Assembly (NCBI RefSeq): GCF_900169145.1
Contig: NZ_FXZD01000002.1
Span: 372,001-436,000, forward strand
Reading direction: 5' to 3'
DNA from: Brevibacterium antiquum CNRZ 918
GTDB lineage: Bacteria; Actinomycetota; Actinomycetes; Actinomycetales; Brevibacteriaceae
Length of the DNA: 64,000 nt
Of the stretch, positions 7,396 through 16,920 are shown in pieces. The first letter of the stretch is position 1. Every line of letters begins with the position of its first letter. Both the position numbers and the translations under genes were made by a program. Below the pieces are notes generated by a model. That model saw nothing but the letters and a program-made list of their open reading frames with translations, was not told the origin of the DNA and searched no databases.

Positions 7396-8655
7396 ATGCA
7401 CGTCGATCCACCGAACACCGGCACGGCCGCCACTGCTGCGCCCGCGAAGAAGGTCTCCATGTTCTTCCTTCTGGGGCCGGCCTTCGTCGCAGCGATCGCG
7501 TACGTCGATCCGGGCAATGTCGCCGCCAATCTCAGCGCGGGTGCCCAGTACGGATATCTGCTCGTGTGGGTCCTCGTCGCGGCCAACCTCATCGCAGTCC
7601 TCGTTCAGTATCTGTCGTCGAAACTCGGCCTTGTCTCCGGGCAGTCCCTGCCGAGCCTCCTCGGCGGCAGGCTGCGTCGCAGGTCCCGGCTGGCATATTG
7701 GGTGCAGGCGGAGATCGTGGCCATCGCCACCGACATCGCCGAGGTGATCGGCGGCGCCATCGCCCTGAAGATCCTCTTCGACCTGCCGCTCCTCCTGGGC
7801 GGAATCATCGTCGGCGTCGTGTCCCTGCTTCTGCTCTCGATCCAGTCCACCCGTGGTCAGCGTCCCTTCGAAACGGTGATCATCACCCTGCTGGCAATCA
7901 TCGCCATCGGCTTTCTAGCAGGTCTGTTCGTCGGCGATGTGAATTGGGGACAAGCGGCAGGTGGAATCGTGCCCAGACTCGAGGGCACGAACTCGGTGGT
8001 GCTGGCCGCCAGCATGTTGGGTGCGACCGTGATGCCGCACGCGATCTACCTGCATTCGGCGTTGTCCGTCGACCGGCACGGCGCGGCGCCGCGTGCTTCG
8101 ATTCCCCAACTGCTCAAGGCTACCCGGTGGGACGTCGTGGCCTCTCTCGTCATCGCGGGCTCGGTCAATATTGCGATGCTCCTGTTAGCCGCTGCCTCGC
8201 TGCGCGGTCAGGACGGGACCGACACGATCGAGGGTGCGCATGCGGTCGTGTCGGCCAACCTCGGCGAGGTTGTGGGTCTGTTCTTCGGCATCGGACTGCT
8301 CGCCTCCGGCTTGGCCTCGAGCGCAGTCGGATCCTATGCGGGGGCCTCCATCATGCAGGGGCTGCTGCGAGTCCAGGTCCCGATCGTGTGGCAGAGAGCG
8401 GTGACGATGATCCCGGCACTCATCATCTTAGGAATCGGGGCAGATCCGACCTGGTCGCTCGTCCTCAGCCAAGTCGTCCTCAGTCTTGGCATCCCCTTCG
8501 CGATGGTTCCCCTGGTCAGGCTGACGATGAACCGAACGGTGATGGGTCACTACGCGAACTCACGGATCATGACGATCGTTGCGATCTTCGCCTCAGGACT
8601 CATCATCGCCCTCAACGTCGTGCTCATCGTGCTCCTGGCTCTGGGCATCGACTGA
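7396..8655 (+). CDS. mntH: NRAMP-family divalent metal (Mn2+) transporter MntH
   Basis: A ~419-residue, 11-helix transporter. TM1 carries the metal-binding DPGN motif (FVAAIAYVDPGNVAANLSAG), and TM6 carries the second metal-site motif as 'LGATVMPHAIYLHSAL' (MPH in place of the consensus MPHN). Both are diagnostic of NRAMP proteins, which import Mn2+ or Fe2+ with protons. The exact start is uncertain. ATG 7396 directly abuts the operator without a Shine-Dalgarno, while ATG 7459 has GAAGAAGG upstream but would remove the cytosolic tail. The operator at 7374-7395 implies repression when manganese is abundant. The gene converges on mntC and their coding ends overlap by 32 bases (8624-8655). Confidence 0.93.
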   Translation: MHVDPPNTGTAATAAPAKKVSMFFLLGPAFVAAIAYVDPGNVAANLSAGAQYGYLLVWVLVAANLIAVLVQYLSSKLGLVSGQSLPSLLGGRLRRRSRLAYWVQAEIVAIATDIAEVIGGAIALKILFDLPLLLGGIIVGVVSLLLLSIQSTRGQRPFETVIITLLAIIAIGFLAGLFVGDVNWGQAAGGIVPRLEGTNSVVLAASMLGATVMPHAIYLHSALSVDRHGAAPRASIPQLLKATRWDVVASLVIAGSVNIAMLLLAAASLRGQDGTDTIEGAHAVVSANLGEVVGLFFGIGLLASGLASSAVGSYAGASIMQGLLRVQVPIVWQRAVTMIPALIILGIGADPTWSLVLSQVVLSLGIPFAMVPLVRLTMNRTVMGHYANSRIMTIVAIFASGLIIALNVVLIVLLALGID

Positions 8656-9529
8656 AGTCGGCTTCGACCATCTCCCGTCGCCGCCTGTGCGCGGACAGGC
8701 GCCGCCCGATCAGACCGTGGCGGGGGCTGAAGAGGTAGACGAGGACGAAGACGCCACCTTGTGAGAGCACGACCATGCCGCCCGAGGCGGTGTCGATGTA
8801 GTAGCTGGCGTAGAGTCCGACCAGCGCACAGACGACCGAAATCGCCGGTGCGATGATCAGCATCCGCTGGAACCGGTCGGTGAGCAGGTAGGCGGTGGCG
8901 CCGGGGATGATGAGCATGGCGACGACGAGGACCACTCCGACGGCCTGCAGCGCGACCACGGAGGTCAGCGCGAGCAGACCCAGCAGCAGCGCTCCGAGGA
9001 TCTTTGGGTTGAGGCCCAGGGCGTGAGCATGCGTGGGGTCGAAGGCGAAGAGGGTGAAATCGCGGTTCTTCGCCGCGAGCACCACCAGAGTGATGACGCC
9101 GAGGACGGACACCTGAAGCAGCTCGGAGGAGGAGACGCCGAGGAGGTTGCCGAAGATGATGTGGTTGAGATCCGTGTGTGAGGGAACGACGGAGATGAGC
9201 ACGAGCCCAAGAGCGAACAGCGTCGTGAAAACGATTCCGATCGCGGCGTCCTCCTTGATCCGGCTCGTATCCCGCACGGCGCCGATGAGCCCGACGGCGA
9301 GGAATCCGAAGACCACAGCACCCAAGGCGAACGGAGCCCCGACGACGTAGGCGAGGACGACTCCGGGCAGCACGGCATGCGAAACCGCATCACCCATGAG
9401 CGACCAGCCGATGAGGACCAGCCAGCACGAGAGCACGGCGCAGACGATCGATGCGATGAGCGTGGTCGCCAGCGCGCGGAGCATGAAGTCATAGCTCATG
9501 GGTTCGAGCAGGAGGTGAACGGCGGTCAT
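8624..9529 (-). CDS. mntC: Manganese ABC transporter, permease
   Basis: A 301-residue, eight-to-nine-helix permease of the ABC-3 (ZnuB/MntC) family. Recognisable stretches are 'LSCWLVLIGWSLMGDAVSHAVLPGV', 'KEDAAIGIVFTTLFALGLVLIS', 'HIIFGNLLGVS' and 'LQAVGVVLVVAMLIIPGATAYLL'. It is the last gene of the mntABC operon and overlaps mntB by ATGA. Its final codons overlap the end of mntH on the opposite strand. Mn2+ rather than Zn2+ is inferred from the shared MntR operator. Confidence 0.9.
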   Translation of the reverse strand: MTAVHLLLEPMSYDFMLRALATTLIASIVCAVLSCWLVLIGWSLMGDAVSHAVLPGVVLAYVVGAPFALGAVVFGFLAVGLIGAVRDTSRIKEDAAIGIVFTTLFALGLVLISVVPSHTDLNHIIFGNLLGVSSSELLQVSVLGVITLVVLAAKNRDFTLFAFDPTHAHALGLNPKILGALLLGLLALTSVVALQAVGVVLVVAMLIIPGATAYLLTDRFQRMLIIAPAISVVCALVGLYASYYIDTASGGMVVLSQGGVFVLVYLFSPRHGLIGRRLSAHRRRREMVEADFSRCPEPGAR

Positions 9530-10269
9530 GCTGCTGCGCCTCTTTTCATCACGTCGAGACCGAACGCCAACGCGAGATTCTCGGGTCGGAGAACCTCCTG
9601 TGGCTCACCCTGGAGCAGAACCCTGCGCATGAGCAGGATCGCTTCGTCGGCCAGGTCCGGCAGGGCGTGCAGGTCGTGGGTGGACACGAGCACCGTGGCG
9701 CCGGCGGCGGCAAGTTCCCGAAGCAGGCGGGTGATCGTGGCCTCGGTGCGTTTGTCCACGCCGGCGAAGGGCTCATCGAGGAGGAGGATCGTGGCTCCCT
9801 GTGCGATTCCCCGGGCGACGAAGGCGCGCTTCTTCTGTCCGCCCGAGAGCTGACCGATCTGACGGTCGGCGTACTCGGTGAGTTCGACGCGTTCGAGAGC
9901 CCGATCGACCGCCTCGCGGTCGGCCCTCCTCCTGATGCGCAGCGGACCCATGTGTCCGTACCGGCCCATCATGACCACCTCCCGCACGGAGAGAGGGAAG
10001 TCCCAGTCGACGTCCTCACTCTGCGGAACGTAGCCGAGGATGCCGGCCCGCCGAGCCGAAGCAGTGGATTCGCCGTTGACGGCGACGGTGCCGAAGTCGG
10101 GGTCGGCCATGCCCATGATCGCCTTGAACAGCGTCGACTTTCCGGACCCGTTCATGCCGATCAGACCGCAGATCCGGCCCGGTTCGAGGGTGAAGGAAGC
10201 ACGGTCGAGGGCCAAGACGGGCCCGTAGTGGACGGTCACTTCGTTGACGGCGATGGCGGGGGTGCTCAT
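9526..10269 (-). CDS. mntB: Manganese ABC transporter, ATP-binding protein
   Basis: A 247-residue nucleotide-binding subunit. Walker A GMNGSGKST (~residues 38-46), Q-loop 'YVPQSEDVDWDFPLSV', signature LSGGQ, Walker B ILLLDEPFAGVD and the H-loop 'STHDLHAL' are all present and intact. The Q-loop with 'DWDFP' is typical of the Mn/Zn/Fe ABC-3 subclass. It is coupled by ATGA overlaps to mntA upstream and mntC downstream. Confidence 0.93.
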   Translation of the reverse strand: MSTPAIAVNEVTVHYGPVLALDRASFTLEPGRICGLIGMNGSGKSTLFKAIMGMADPDFGTVAVNGESTASARRAGILGYVPQSEDVDWDFPLSVREVVMMGRYGHMGPLRIRRRADREAVDRALERVELTEYADRQIGQLSGGQKKRAFVARGIAQGATILLLDEPFAGVDKRTEATITRLLRELAAAGATVLVSTHDLHALPDLADEAILLMRRVLLQGEPQEVLRPENLALAFGLDVMKRGAAA

Positions 10270-11210
10270 GAGTTCTCTCCTGTCAGGGCTTCGGTGATCA
10301 CGGACGCGTCGTGACGGATGAGGTCGAGGTAGGTCGGGACCGGGCCGTCGGCCTCGGAGAGCGAATCGACGTAGAGGGTGCCGCCGAAGTCCGCGTCGGT
10401 GGCCTCGACGACCCGGTCCATGGGGGCCGGAGAGACCGTGGATTCGCAGAAGACTGCGGGCACGTCGTTGTCGTCGACGAATTCGATCGCCGAGGTGATC
10501 TGACCGGGTGTCGCCTGCGCCTCGGCATTGACCGGCCAGATGTACTTCTCGGTCAGCTCGGCATCTCTGGCGAGGTAGGAGAACGCGCCTTCGCAGGTGA
10601 CAAGCGCCCGCTTCTTCTGCGGCAGTGCCGACAGGTCTGAGACGAGTTCGTCCTGGACCTCCTGCAGCTGGCCGTTGTAGGCCTCGGCGCGGTCGCTGTA
10701 GTCATCGGCGTGATCGGGGTCGAGCTCGCCGAATGCCCGGGCCATGTTCTGTGCGTAGATCTGCACATTGAGCGGACTCATCCAGGCGTGCGGGTTGGGT
10801 TTGCCGGCGTACGCGTCCGCGGTGATCGAGAGCTCCTCGACTCCTTCGCTGACGACGGCGTGAGGGACGTCGAGATCGTTGACGAACTGTTCGAACCACT
10901 GCTCGAGATTCAGCCCGTTGTCGAGGACGAGGTCAGCCTTCGATGCGCGGCGGATATCGCCTGGGGTGGGCTCGTAGCCGTGGATCTCGGCACCGACCTT
11001 GGTGATGGACTCGACCTCGAGGTGGTCACCCGCGACGTTCTCGGCGATGTCGGCGAGGACGGTGAAGGTGGTGAGGACGACCGGCTTCTCTCCACCGTTC
11101 GACTCGGTTGCCAAGCTGCTGGTACCGCACGCGCTGAGGCCGAGTACGAGAATGGACGCGGTGAGGGCCATCAGTGGGAGTGTGAGACGGCGGGATCTGA
11201 GGTGGGGCAA
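10266..11210 (-). CDS. mntA: Manganese-binding lipoprotein of the ABC transporter
   Basis: A ~314-residue cluster A-I solute-binding protein. It has a lipoprotein signal peptide ending in the lipobox LSAC, then 'VLTTFTVLADIAENVAGD'. The metal ligands of the family are in place: His in EIHGYEPTP, His in NPHAWMSP, Glu in FCESTVSP and Asp in YVDSLS. The start is best placed at TTG 11210, preceded by AGGAG; GTG 11225 is in frame but lacks a ribosome site. It opens the mntABC operon, ~50 bases downstream of a perfect MntR-type palindrome. It delivers Mn2+ to the permease at the outer face of the membrane. Confidence 0.9.
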   Translation of the reverse strand: MPHLRSRRLTLPLMALTASILVLGLSACGTSSLATESNGGEKPVVLTTFTVLADIAENVAGDHLEVESITKVGAEIHGYEPTPGDIRRASKADLVLDNGLNLEQWFEQFVNDLDVPHAVVSEGVEELSITADAYAGKPNPHAWMSPLNVQIYAQNMARAFGELDPDHADDYSDRAEAYNGQLQEVQDELVSDLSALPQKKRALVTCEGAFSYLARDAELTEKYIWPVNAEAQATPGQITSAIEFVDDNDVPAVFCESTVSPAPMDRVVEATDADFGGTLYVDSLSEADGPVPTYLDLIRHDASVITEALTGENS

Positions 11211-11257
11211 GGCGGCTCCTGGCACGAAGTCGGGTTCGGCACCAGCACCGGAGCCGA

Positions 11258-11279
11258 AAAGTTAATGTACATTAACTTT
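11258..11279. promoter_or_regulatory. MntR-type operator of mntABC
   Basis: A perfect 22-base palindrome with halves AAAGTTAATGT and ACATTAACTTT, 48 bases upstream of the preferred mntA start. The same site occurs before mntH. DtxR/MntR-family boxes are AT-rich palindromes of this size. Confidence 0.85.
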
Positions 11280-11332
11280 AAGCATTCGCGGGTGGAGTTT
11301 CAATTTCCTGCCTGCGCAAGTGTGCAATCGGA

Positions 11333-11387
11333 GTCAGGGGAGCCCCTGACCGGTTCGGTGGGAACCGCTGCCCGTTTCGGTGGAAAC
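11333..11387. terminator. Three consecutive stem-loops between the LMF-like gene and mntABC
   Basis: GTCAGGGG-AG-CCCCTGAC (11333-11350), CGGTTC-GGTGG-GAACCG (11351-11367) and GTTTC-GGTG-GAAAC (11374-11387) follow one another directly after the stop of the gene at 11389. They probably stop its transcript before the metal-controlled mnt promoter. There is no U-tract. Confidence 0.5.
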
Positions 11388-11388
11388 C

Positions 11389-12978
11389 TCAGTCCTTGCG
11401 CAGGGCTGTGGGCTCGACCATGGTGCGAGGATCAGAACGCACCCACCACGGCCGAGGCTGGCCCTCGTTCGCTGCCTGGCGTCGTTCCTCGTCTGTGGCG
11501 TAGCGGTAGGTGAAGACCCGCACGCGGATGAGCGCCGGTGCCTGGCCGTCGAAGGGATCCGGGCCCAACAGCTTCCGGATCAGTGGGTCGCCGGAGCCGA
11601 TGCGTTCGAGCAGCGCGTAGAACCACGACTGCCGGTAGTCGCCGAGGGCGGCGAACCACATCAGCCAGTCCAGGCGCAGATGATAGGGCGCGACGATCGG
11701 TGAGCGCCGGGACACGTCACCGGGTTTGCCCTTGAAGACATACGGCCGCCAGCCTCCAGCGGTGTCCGCAGCATCGTCGTCGGCATCCGCATCGTCGTCG
11801 GCATCCGCGTGGTCGCTCGCATCAGGGTCGAGAGTGCCCTCGATGATGATCTCGTCCCGGGATTCGGTCATCGAACCGAAGGCACCATAGGCATTGCCCA
11901 GCCCCCACCGGTTGAAGCTGGCATTCATCAGCTGGTGCGGCGAGAACAGATTGCGCAGGGCAGGGACGTTGAGTGCGCACTGCCACACGACGAAGACGGC
12001 GACGAGGACGGCCCACCACAGGGGGAGAGCCGAGGACGACGTGAGCGCAGCGGGAGACGCGGATGATCCGACCGCCTCGGCGCCGGGCAATCCTGGCAGC
12101 CCCCACCCGGGCCACGGGCCGCCGAGAACCCAGCCGAGGAATGAGTCGCTGATCCCGGCAAATGCGAGCAGGATCGTCGCCCAGTTCAGCCAGGCGTAAT
12201 TGCCGGTGATGACGAGTGCGAGCTGCGTGATGATGATGGCCAGCGCGGCGAAGGACGCGATGGGTTGGGGCAGGAAGAGCAGCCACGGTGCGCTGAGCTG
12301 GACGATATGGCTGCCCAGAGTCTCTCCTCGATGCCACCACCCGGGCATCAGGTGCGCACGGCGGCTGAGCGGATTGGGCATGGGCTGGGTCTGATGGTGA
12401 TAGTCCATGGCGGACAGGTCCCGCCAGGAGCTGTCCCCGCGCATCTTGATCATGCCCGCCCCGAACTCGATGCGGACGACGAAGAACCGCAGGAGAAGGA
12501 TCATCAGCAGAGGGGGTGCGACCTCGTGGGAGCCGAGGAATCCGACGAGGAAGCCCGCTTCGAGCAGGAGGGACTCCCAGCCGAAGCCGTAGAAGCGCTG
12601 TCCGATGCCCACGATCGAGAAGTAGAGCCACCACATCAGCCAGAACACTGGGATCATCGTCCACGCGGGCCCCGCCTGAGGGAGGCCGGCGATGACTGAG
12701 ACGGCCAGCAGCATGCCGACGCCGCACACGATGCGCAGTCGACGATCGGTGTAGCGGGTGTGTTTCCACCGGAACAGCGTGGGTGCCTGCTTGGCGGTGG
12801 TGAGCTCGATGAAGCGCGGGGCTGGGGTCAGTCCGTGTTCGCCCAGCAGGGCGGGGAACTGGTTGAAAGCACTGAGGAAGGCGATGAAGAATAGGACGCC
12901 GAATCCGCGCTGGATGACTTCGCGGGCGATCGTGTAGTCCTCGGCTGATAAGAATGACAGCACCGTGGCGATGTCCAC
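11389..12978 (-). CDS. Lipase maturation factor (LMF)-family membrane protein
   Basis: A ~529-residue protein with many membrane helices. Motifs of the LMF1/LMF2 family are visible: 'QRGFGVLFFIAFLSAFNQFPALLGEHGL', 'YFSIVGIGQRFYGFGWESLLLEAGFLVGF', 'RIEFGAGMIKMRGDSSWRDLSAMDYHHQTQPMPNPLSR', and at the end 'RLDWLMWFAAL', 'FYALLERIGSGDP' and 'YRYATDEERR'. Eukaryotic LMF1 assists lipase folding in the ER; the bacterial role is unknown. An acidic Asp/Ala repeat (DADADDDADADDDA) replaces part of the region before the conserved C-terminus. It is encoded by near-exact DNA repeats at ~11770-11810. The start is GTG 12978, with GGAGG eight bases upstream; GTG 12987 is less likely. Confidence 0.82.
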   Translation of the reverse strand: MDIATVLSFLSAEDYTIAREVIQRGFGVLFFIAFLSAFNQFPALLGEHGLTPAPRFIELTTAKQAPTLFRWKHTRYTDRRLRIVCGVGMLLAVSVIAGLPQAGPAWTMIPVFWLMWWLYFSIVGIGQRFYGFGWESLLLEAGFLVGFLGSHEVAPPLLMILLLRFFVVRIEFGAGMIKMRGDSSWRDLSAMDYHHQTQPMPNPLSRRAHLMPGWWHRGETLGSHIVQLSAPWLLFLPQPIASFAALAIIITQLALVITGNYAWLNWATILLAFAGISDSFLGWVLGGPWPGWGLPGLPGAEAVGSSASPAALTSSSALPLWWAVLVAVFVVWQCALNVPALRNLFSPHQLMNASFNRWGLGNAYGAFGSMTESRDEIIIEGTLDPDASDHADADDDADADDDAADTAGGWRPYVFKGKPGDVSRRSPIVAPYHLRLDWLMWFAALGDYRQSWFYALLERIGSGDPLIRKLLGPDPFDGQAPALIRVRVFTYRYATDEERRQAANEGQPRPWWVRSDPRTMVEPTALRKD

Positions 12979-13078
12979 GGCGATCACCTCCCGGTTCGTG
13001 CGTCAGCGCGGTTCCCAACGGCCCTGCCTCGACTATGGTCCCAAGTACGGTGTCGTGCAATACCTGTCATGAATGCGC

Positions 13079-13110
13079 CGAGGCTGCCCCGGGGATCGGG
13101 GACAGCCTCG
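13079..13110. terminator. Hairpin downstream of the betT-like gene
   Basis: CGAGGCTGCCCCG faces CGGGG-A-CAGCCTCG across a GGGAT loop. The stem lies between the BetT-like gene end (13164, minus strand) and the LMF-like gene start, and is followed by TTT on the plus strand. It is the likely terminator of the transporter transcript. Confidence 0.6.
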
Positions 13111-13163
13111 TTTGGCCCGGTTCGCCATAGACCGGAATCAGGGCTCGGGCATTGTGCCTTTGA

Positions 13164-15437
13164 TCAAGTACGGTCGTGTACCGGTTCCGATGCCGGTTCC
13201 GGGTCGATCTCCTCGACCTCTTCCGCCGAGGTGGGAACAGCTGGAATCGAATCCGTGGCCGGGGGTGCCGGCGGAGTGACCACCGACTGGTACGAGTGCT
13301 CGTGGGAGTAGGCGAGGAACGACAGGTGGTTCTCGTAGCGGTCGAGGACGTCGTCGATGATCTGCTGAGAGCTCAGGCCCATCAGGTCGTAGCCTTCGGA
13401 GCCGGTCTGTGTGAAGACTTCGATTCGGAAGTACACGTCGTTGCCGCGAGGAGCATTGCGACCACCGAACGACGGGACATTGTGTTCGACCGCCGCGATC
13501 TGATACTGGAAGTTGCGCTGCTCGCCCATGTCGACGATGAGGGTGCTTTCCGTGATGCCCGATTCCGGGCCCGGCTCCTGTATCAGCTCGACCGTGTAGT
13601 CGAGCTCGCGGAACTCTGCGGCCACCGCTTCCAGGGCAGGTTCGACCACCTCGGAGACGAATCTGTCGACCGACTTCTTAGACGGGTACGAGCGCAGGGT
13701 CGCCAAGCGCTGCCGCCACGTCTTCTCCGGCGTCCTGCCGCCATGGACGGCGGTCGTCCGGCGCTTGCGGGTCCTGCCCTCCCGCTCGGCTCTCTCCATG
13801 CGCAGGACCTTGGAGAATGAGGCCATGACGAGATAGGCGATGATCGTCACGGGCAGTGCGAAGATCAGCGTCGCGTACTCCATCGTCGTCACTCCGCCGG
13901 CCACGAGCATGGCGATGGTCAGCACCGCGGTCACGACCGCCCAGAAGATCCGAAGCCATTTCGCGCCGTCCTCTTCGGGGTTGGGGATCGTGGAGGAGAA
14001 GTTCGACATCACCATGGCGCCCGAATTCGCGCTCGTGAGATAGAAGAGCAGCCCCGAGAGCGTCGCCAGCCCGATGAGGAAGGTCGCTCCGGGGAACATC
14101 TCGAGAAGGGCATACCAGCCCTGCTCCGGTGAGTCGATGGCGAGCTTCGCGAATTCGGAATTGCCGTCGAAGACCTCCGACAGGGCAGAGTTTCCGAAGA
14201 TCGTCACGATGATGAAGTCGCAGAGCACCGGGGCGCTGATCGCGGCGATGACGAACTCGCGCAAGGTGCGACCACGGGAGATGCGGGCCAGGAACAGTCC
14301 GACGAAGGGACCCCAGGCCAGCCAGAAGGCCCAGAAGAACAAGGTCCACGCGCCCATCCACTCGGAGCCGTCGCTGACGTAGGCGAAGGTCGACAGGGTG
14401 CGTTCAGGCAGAGTGAAGATGAACCGGCCGATGTTCTCGACCATGGCGTTGAGCAGGAACGCGGTCTTGCCGGTGACGAGGATGTAGAGCATCATCGCGG
14501 CACAGGACCAGAGGTTGAGCTCGGAGACCAGACGGATGCCCTTGTCCACGCCCGAGGTGCAGGCGGCGACCGTCATGATGACGGCGACGAGCACGAGGCC
14601 GATCTGGAGGGCGAGTCCTTGGGGCAGTCCGAAAAGCGTCGAGAAGCCGACGTTGAGCAGGACGACGCCGATGCCCATCGAGGTGGCCACACCGAAGACG
14701 GTGCCGACGAGGGCGAAGATGTCGATGACGTCACCGGTGGCTCCGCGCACCCGCTTGCCCAGCAGCGGGTAGAGGACCGCACGGATCGACAGGGGCATGC
14801 CCCAGCGATAGGCGAAATAGCCCATGGCGATGCCGAGCAGCGAGTACATCGACCAGCCGGCGATGCCGTAGTGGAACATCGTCCACACCACGGCATCCTG
14901 AGCGGCGGCCGCGGATTCGGGATCGGCATTGACCGGCTGGAGGAACTGGGTGATCGGTCCCGTCACAGAGTAGAAGAGCATGTCGATGCCCACGCCCGCG
15001 GCGAAGAGCATCGCGACCCAGGTGAAGAGATTGTATTGCGGCCTGGAATGGTCGGGCCCCAGCCGGACGGAGCCTTCCTTCGACAAGGCGACCCACAGGA
15101 CGAAGACGATGACGACGGTGACCGTGACGACATAGAACCAGCCGAGGTTGACCGAGATCCAATCGACAGCGGCCTTCATCGTCGACTGAGCCGTGTCCGG
15201 CATGAGCATCGCCCAGATCGAGAAGGCGAGGATCACCGCCGATCAGATGAGGAAGACCTTCCAATTGACGCGGGATCCCCGCTCGTCCGTGAGTTCCGCG
15301 GGGCCGCGGCTCATCTCCGTGCTGGAGATCGGAGGGAGCTTCTCGGGGTCGACGTCTCGGGAGGGCCTGTCGGTTCCGCCGAAGAGCTCGCGCTCGACGA
15401 TCGGCCGCTTCATCTTCTCATCGTTGGGATCCTGCAC
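13164..15437 (-). pseudogene. betT: BetT-type BCCT choline transporter with an in-frame stop codon
   Basis: The natural start is GTG 15437, with GGAGG six bases upstream. It opens 64 codons ending RVNWKVFLI, then TGA (15245-15243), and the same frame continues SAVILAFSIWAMLMP and 690 further residues without interruption. No frameshift is involved; one codon in TM1 is a stop. Downstream, the BCCT core is complete: 'GVGIDMLFYSVTGPITQF', 'FHYGIAGWSMYSLLGIAMGYFAYR', 'FFWAFWLAWGPFVGLFLARISRGRTLREF' and 'YLTSANSGAMVMS'. The long hydrophilic C-terminal domain typical of BetT-like choline carriers follows. A GTG lies six bases beyond the stop and could allow re-initiation. The gene is therefore either recently inactivated or expressed without its cytosolic tail and the first part of TM1. 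Confidence 0.82.
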
Positions 15438-15622
15438 GCATAACCTCCGGTCGGAAACTCTGGACTCGCCCAAAAGGGCACCGACCAATACTAAACTCTC
15501 GGAACTTTGTCAGCGACTCCACCCCCGGTTTTCAGGACGGAGTCGTTACTGTGCGGTAAGTCGTGCAGGGTGCGATTTCCGCTCTGCAGAGGAGTTCGGC
15601 GAGGTCAGCCACGGTCGCTGTG

Positions 15623-16750
15623 TCAGCGGCGAACCTTTCCGGTGCGTGCGAGGAAGGTGATCGCCTCGGCGAAGGCTCGAGACTGTTCGGGGTCTCCGCC
15701 GACGACGCGCATGGCCTGACGATCGCGGAAGTGCGCGGTGGTCATGAGGTCATGGCCCACTCGTTCCGATGTGCCTCCGGACAGCTGCCCAGGACTGGCC
15801 TGTTCGAGGATGAAGGTCCGATCTGATCCGAGGATCGAGGCACGCACGAACCTCTGATCCGTGGCGATGAGGAGCTGGGGTTCCGGGGTTCTATCGCTTC
15901 TGAAGTGCATGAGCAGACGCTCACCGGGTTCGAGCAGATCCACCGGAGGACCACCTCGGCCGGGCCCGCCCTGATTCACCTTGTGTGCACCGAATTTTGT
16001 CGCCCGCCTGCGTGCTCGAGGACTTTGATGGGGATGAGCGGCGTCGTATCGGGCGACGCGGACGCGAGCCCACACGTGGGTGCCGATCGAGGCACACAGG
16101 CTCAGTGGGAACACCAGAGCGGCTAGGGTCAGGATCCTGTCCGTGGGTCCGTTCGCCATGAAGATGAAGCCGATGGTGAGGCCGATGCCGACGATGAACA
16201 TGACGATGAGGGATGTGATGGTGATCCCCGGATGGTCGCGGTTGAACGCCTCGGCGATGGCGGCGAACATGAATCCGATGTTCGCAGCGGACCAACATGT
16301 AAGGAAGAGTGCGAAGGCGGGCAGCGCCGAAGAGGCGTAGTCGCCCCACATCGTGCCCGGAGTACCCGGAAATTCGGCGAAAGTGTGCCAGAGGAACACC
16401 GAGGCCGCGGAAAATGCGGCGAAGACCGGTCCCACGGAAAGGACCTTGTACCAGGGTTGCCGGATGAAGCCAGTGTAGGAGTCGGGAGCCCGTGGGATAT
16501 GAGAGTCGGCAGCCGCCTTAGCCTTCGAGGGTGTCGAGTCGTCCTCATCGAAGAAGATGATCGCGATGGAGTGGTAGAGACCGAGCAGGCCGAAGCACAC
16601 CGGGGCGGCATCTTCAGGGTCGAAGTCCCTGAAGTGGCCCGCACGGGGGTCCAAGCCGGCATTCGTCAAAGCGAAGATGATCAGCATGAAGACGGCGAGC
16701 GCCACCGCGAAGAGCATCGTCGTGCTGAACTTGTGCGTTCTGAACCTCAT
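15623..16750 (-). CDS. Polytopic membrane protein of unknown function
   Basis: A 375-residue protein with six or so hydrophobic helices in the first ~235 residues, for example MLFAVALAVFMLIIFALTN, APVCFGLLGLYHSIAIIFF, VGPVFAAFSAASVFLWHTFAE and LIVMFIVGIGLTIGFIFMANG. A basic linker (RARRRATKFGAHK) and a ~110-residue soluble C-terminal region follow. The tail's 'LLEPGERLLMHFRSDRTPEPQLLIATDQRFVRASILG' pattern recalls a bacterial PH-like domain (bPH: 'Ge.il......h......ll.lT..Rl....'). No family was recognised for the membrane part. The start is ATG 16750, with GGAAG upstream. It lies between betT and mntR with no operon partner. Confidence 0.6.
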   Translation of the reverse strand: MRFRTHKFSTTMLFAVALAVFMLIIFALTNAGLDPRAGHFRDFDPEDAAPVCFGLLGLYHSIAIIFFDEDDSTPSKAKAAADSHIPRAPDSYTGFIRQPWYKVLSVGPVFAAFSAASVFLWHTFAEFPGTPGTMWGDYASSALPAFALFLTCWSAANIGFMFAAIAEAFNRDHPGITITSLIVMFIVGIGLTIGFIFMANGPTDRILTLAALVFPLSLCASIGTHVWARVRVARYDAAHPHQSPRARRRATKFGAHKVNQGGPGRGGPPVDLLEPGERLLMHFRSDRTPEPQLLIATDQRFVRASILGSDRTFILEQASPGQLSGGTSERVGHDLMTTAHFRDRQAMRVVGGDPEQSRAFAEAITFLARTGKVRR

Positions 16751-16920
16751 ACTGTGATTCTTCCATTTCGTTTCGGCACAGGAGGCGAGGGAATGTTCCA
16801 GATCTGTGTCGCGACGACGTCTGGCCGGCAGTCCGCCGCACGCCCGGCCCCGCCTCGACCTCGCCTCGACCTCGAATTTGAACCTATTGGCGGTCTCGGC
16901 ACATCGGATACTCTGATTGC

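Noticed and set aside
11822-13060. A 412-codon minus-strand frame in a second phase over the LMF-like gene
   Set aside because: Arg/His/Pro-rich out-of-frame translation of the LMF-like gene without start signals.
15243-15245. TGA in betT read as selenocysteine
   Set aside because: BCCT carriers have no selenocysteine member known to me, no SECIS-like element was identified, and the position is in a membrane helix.
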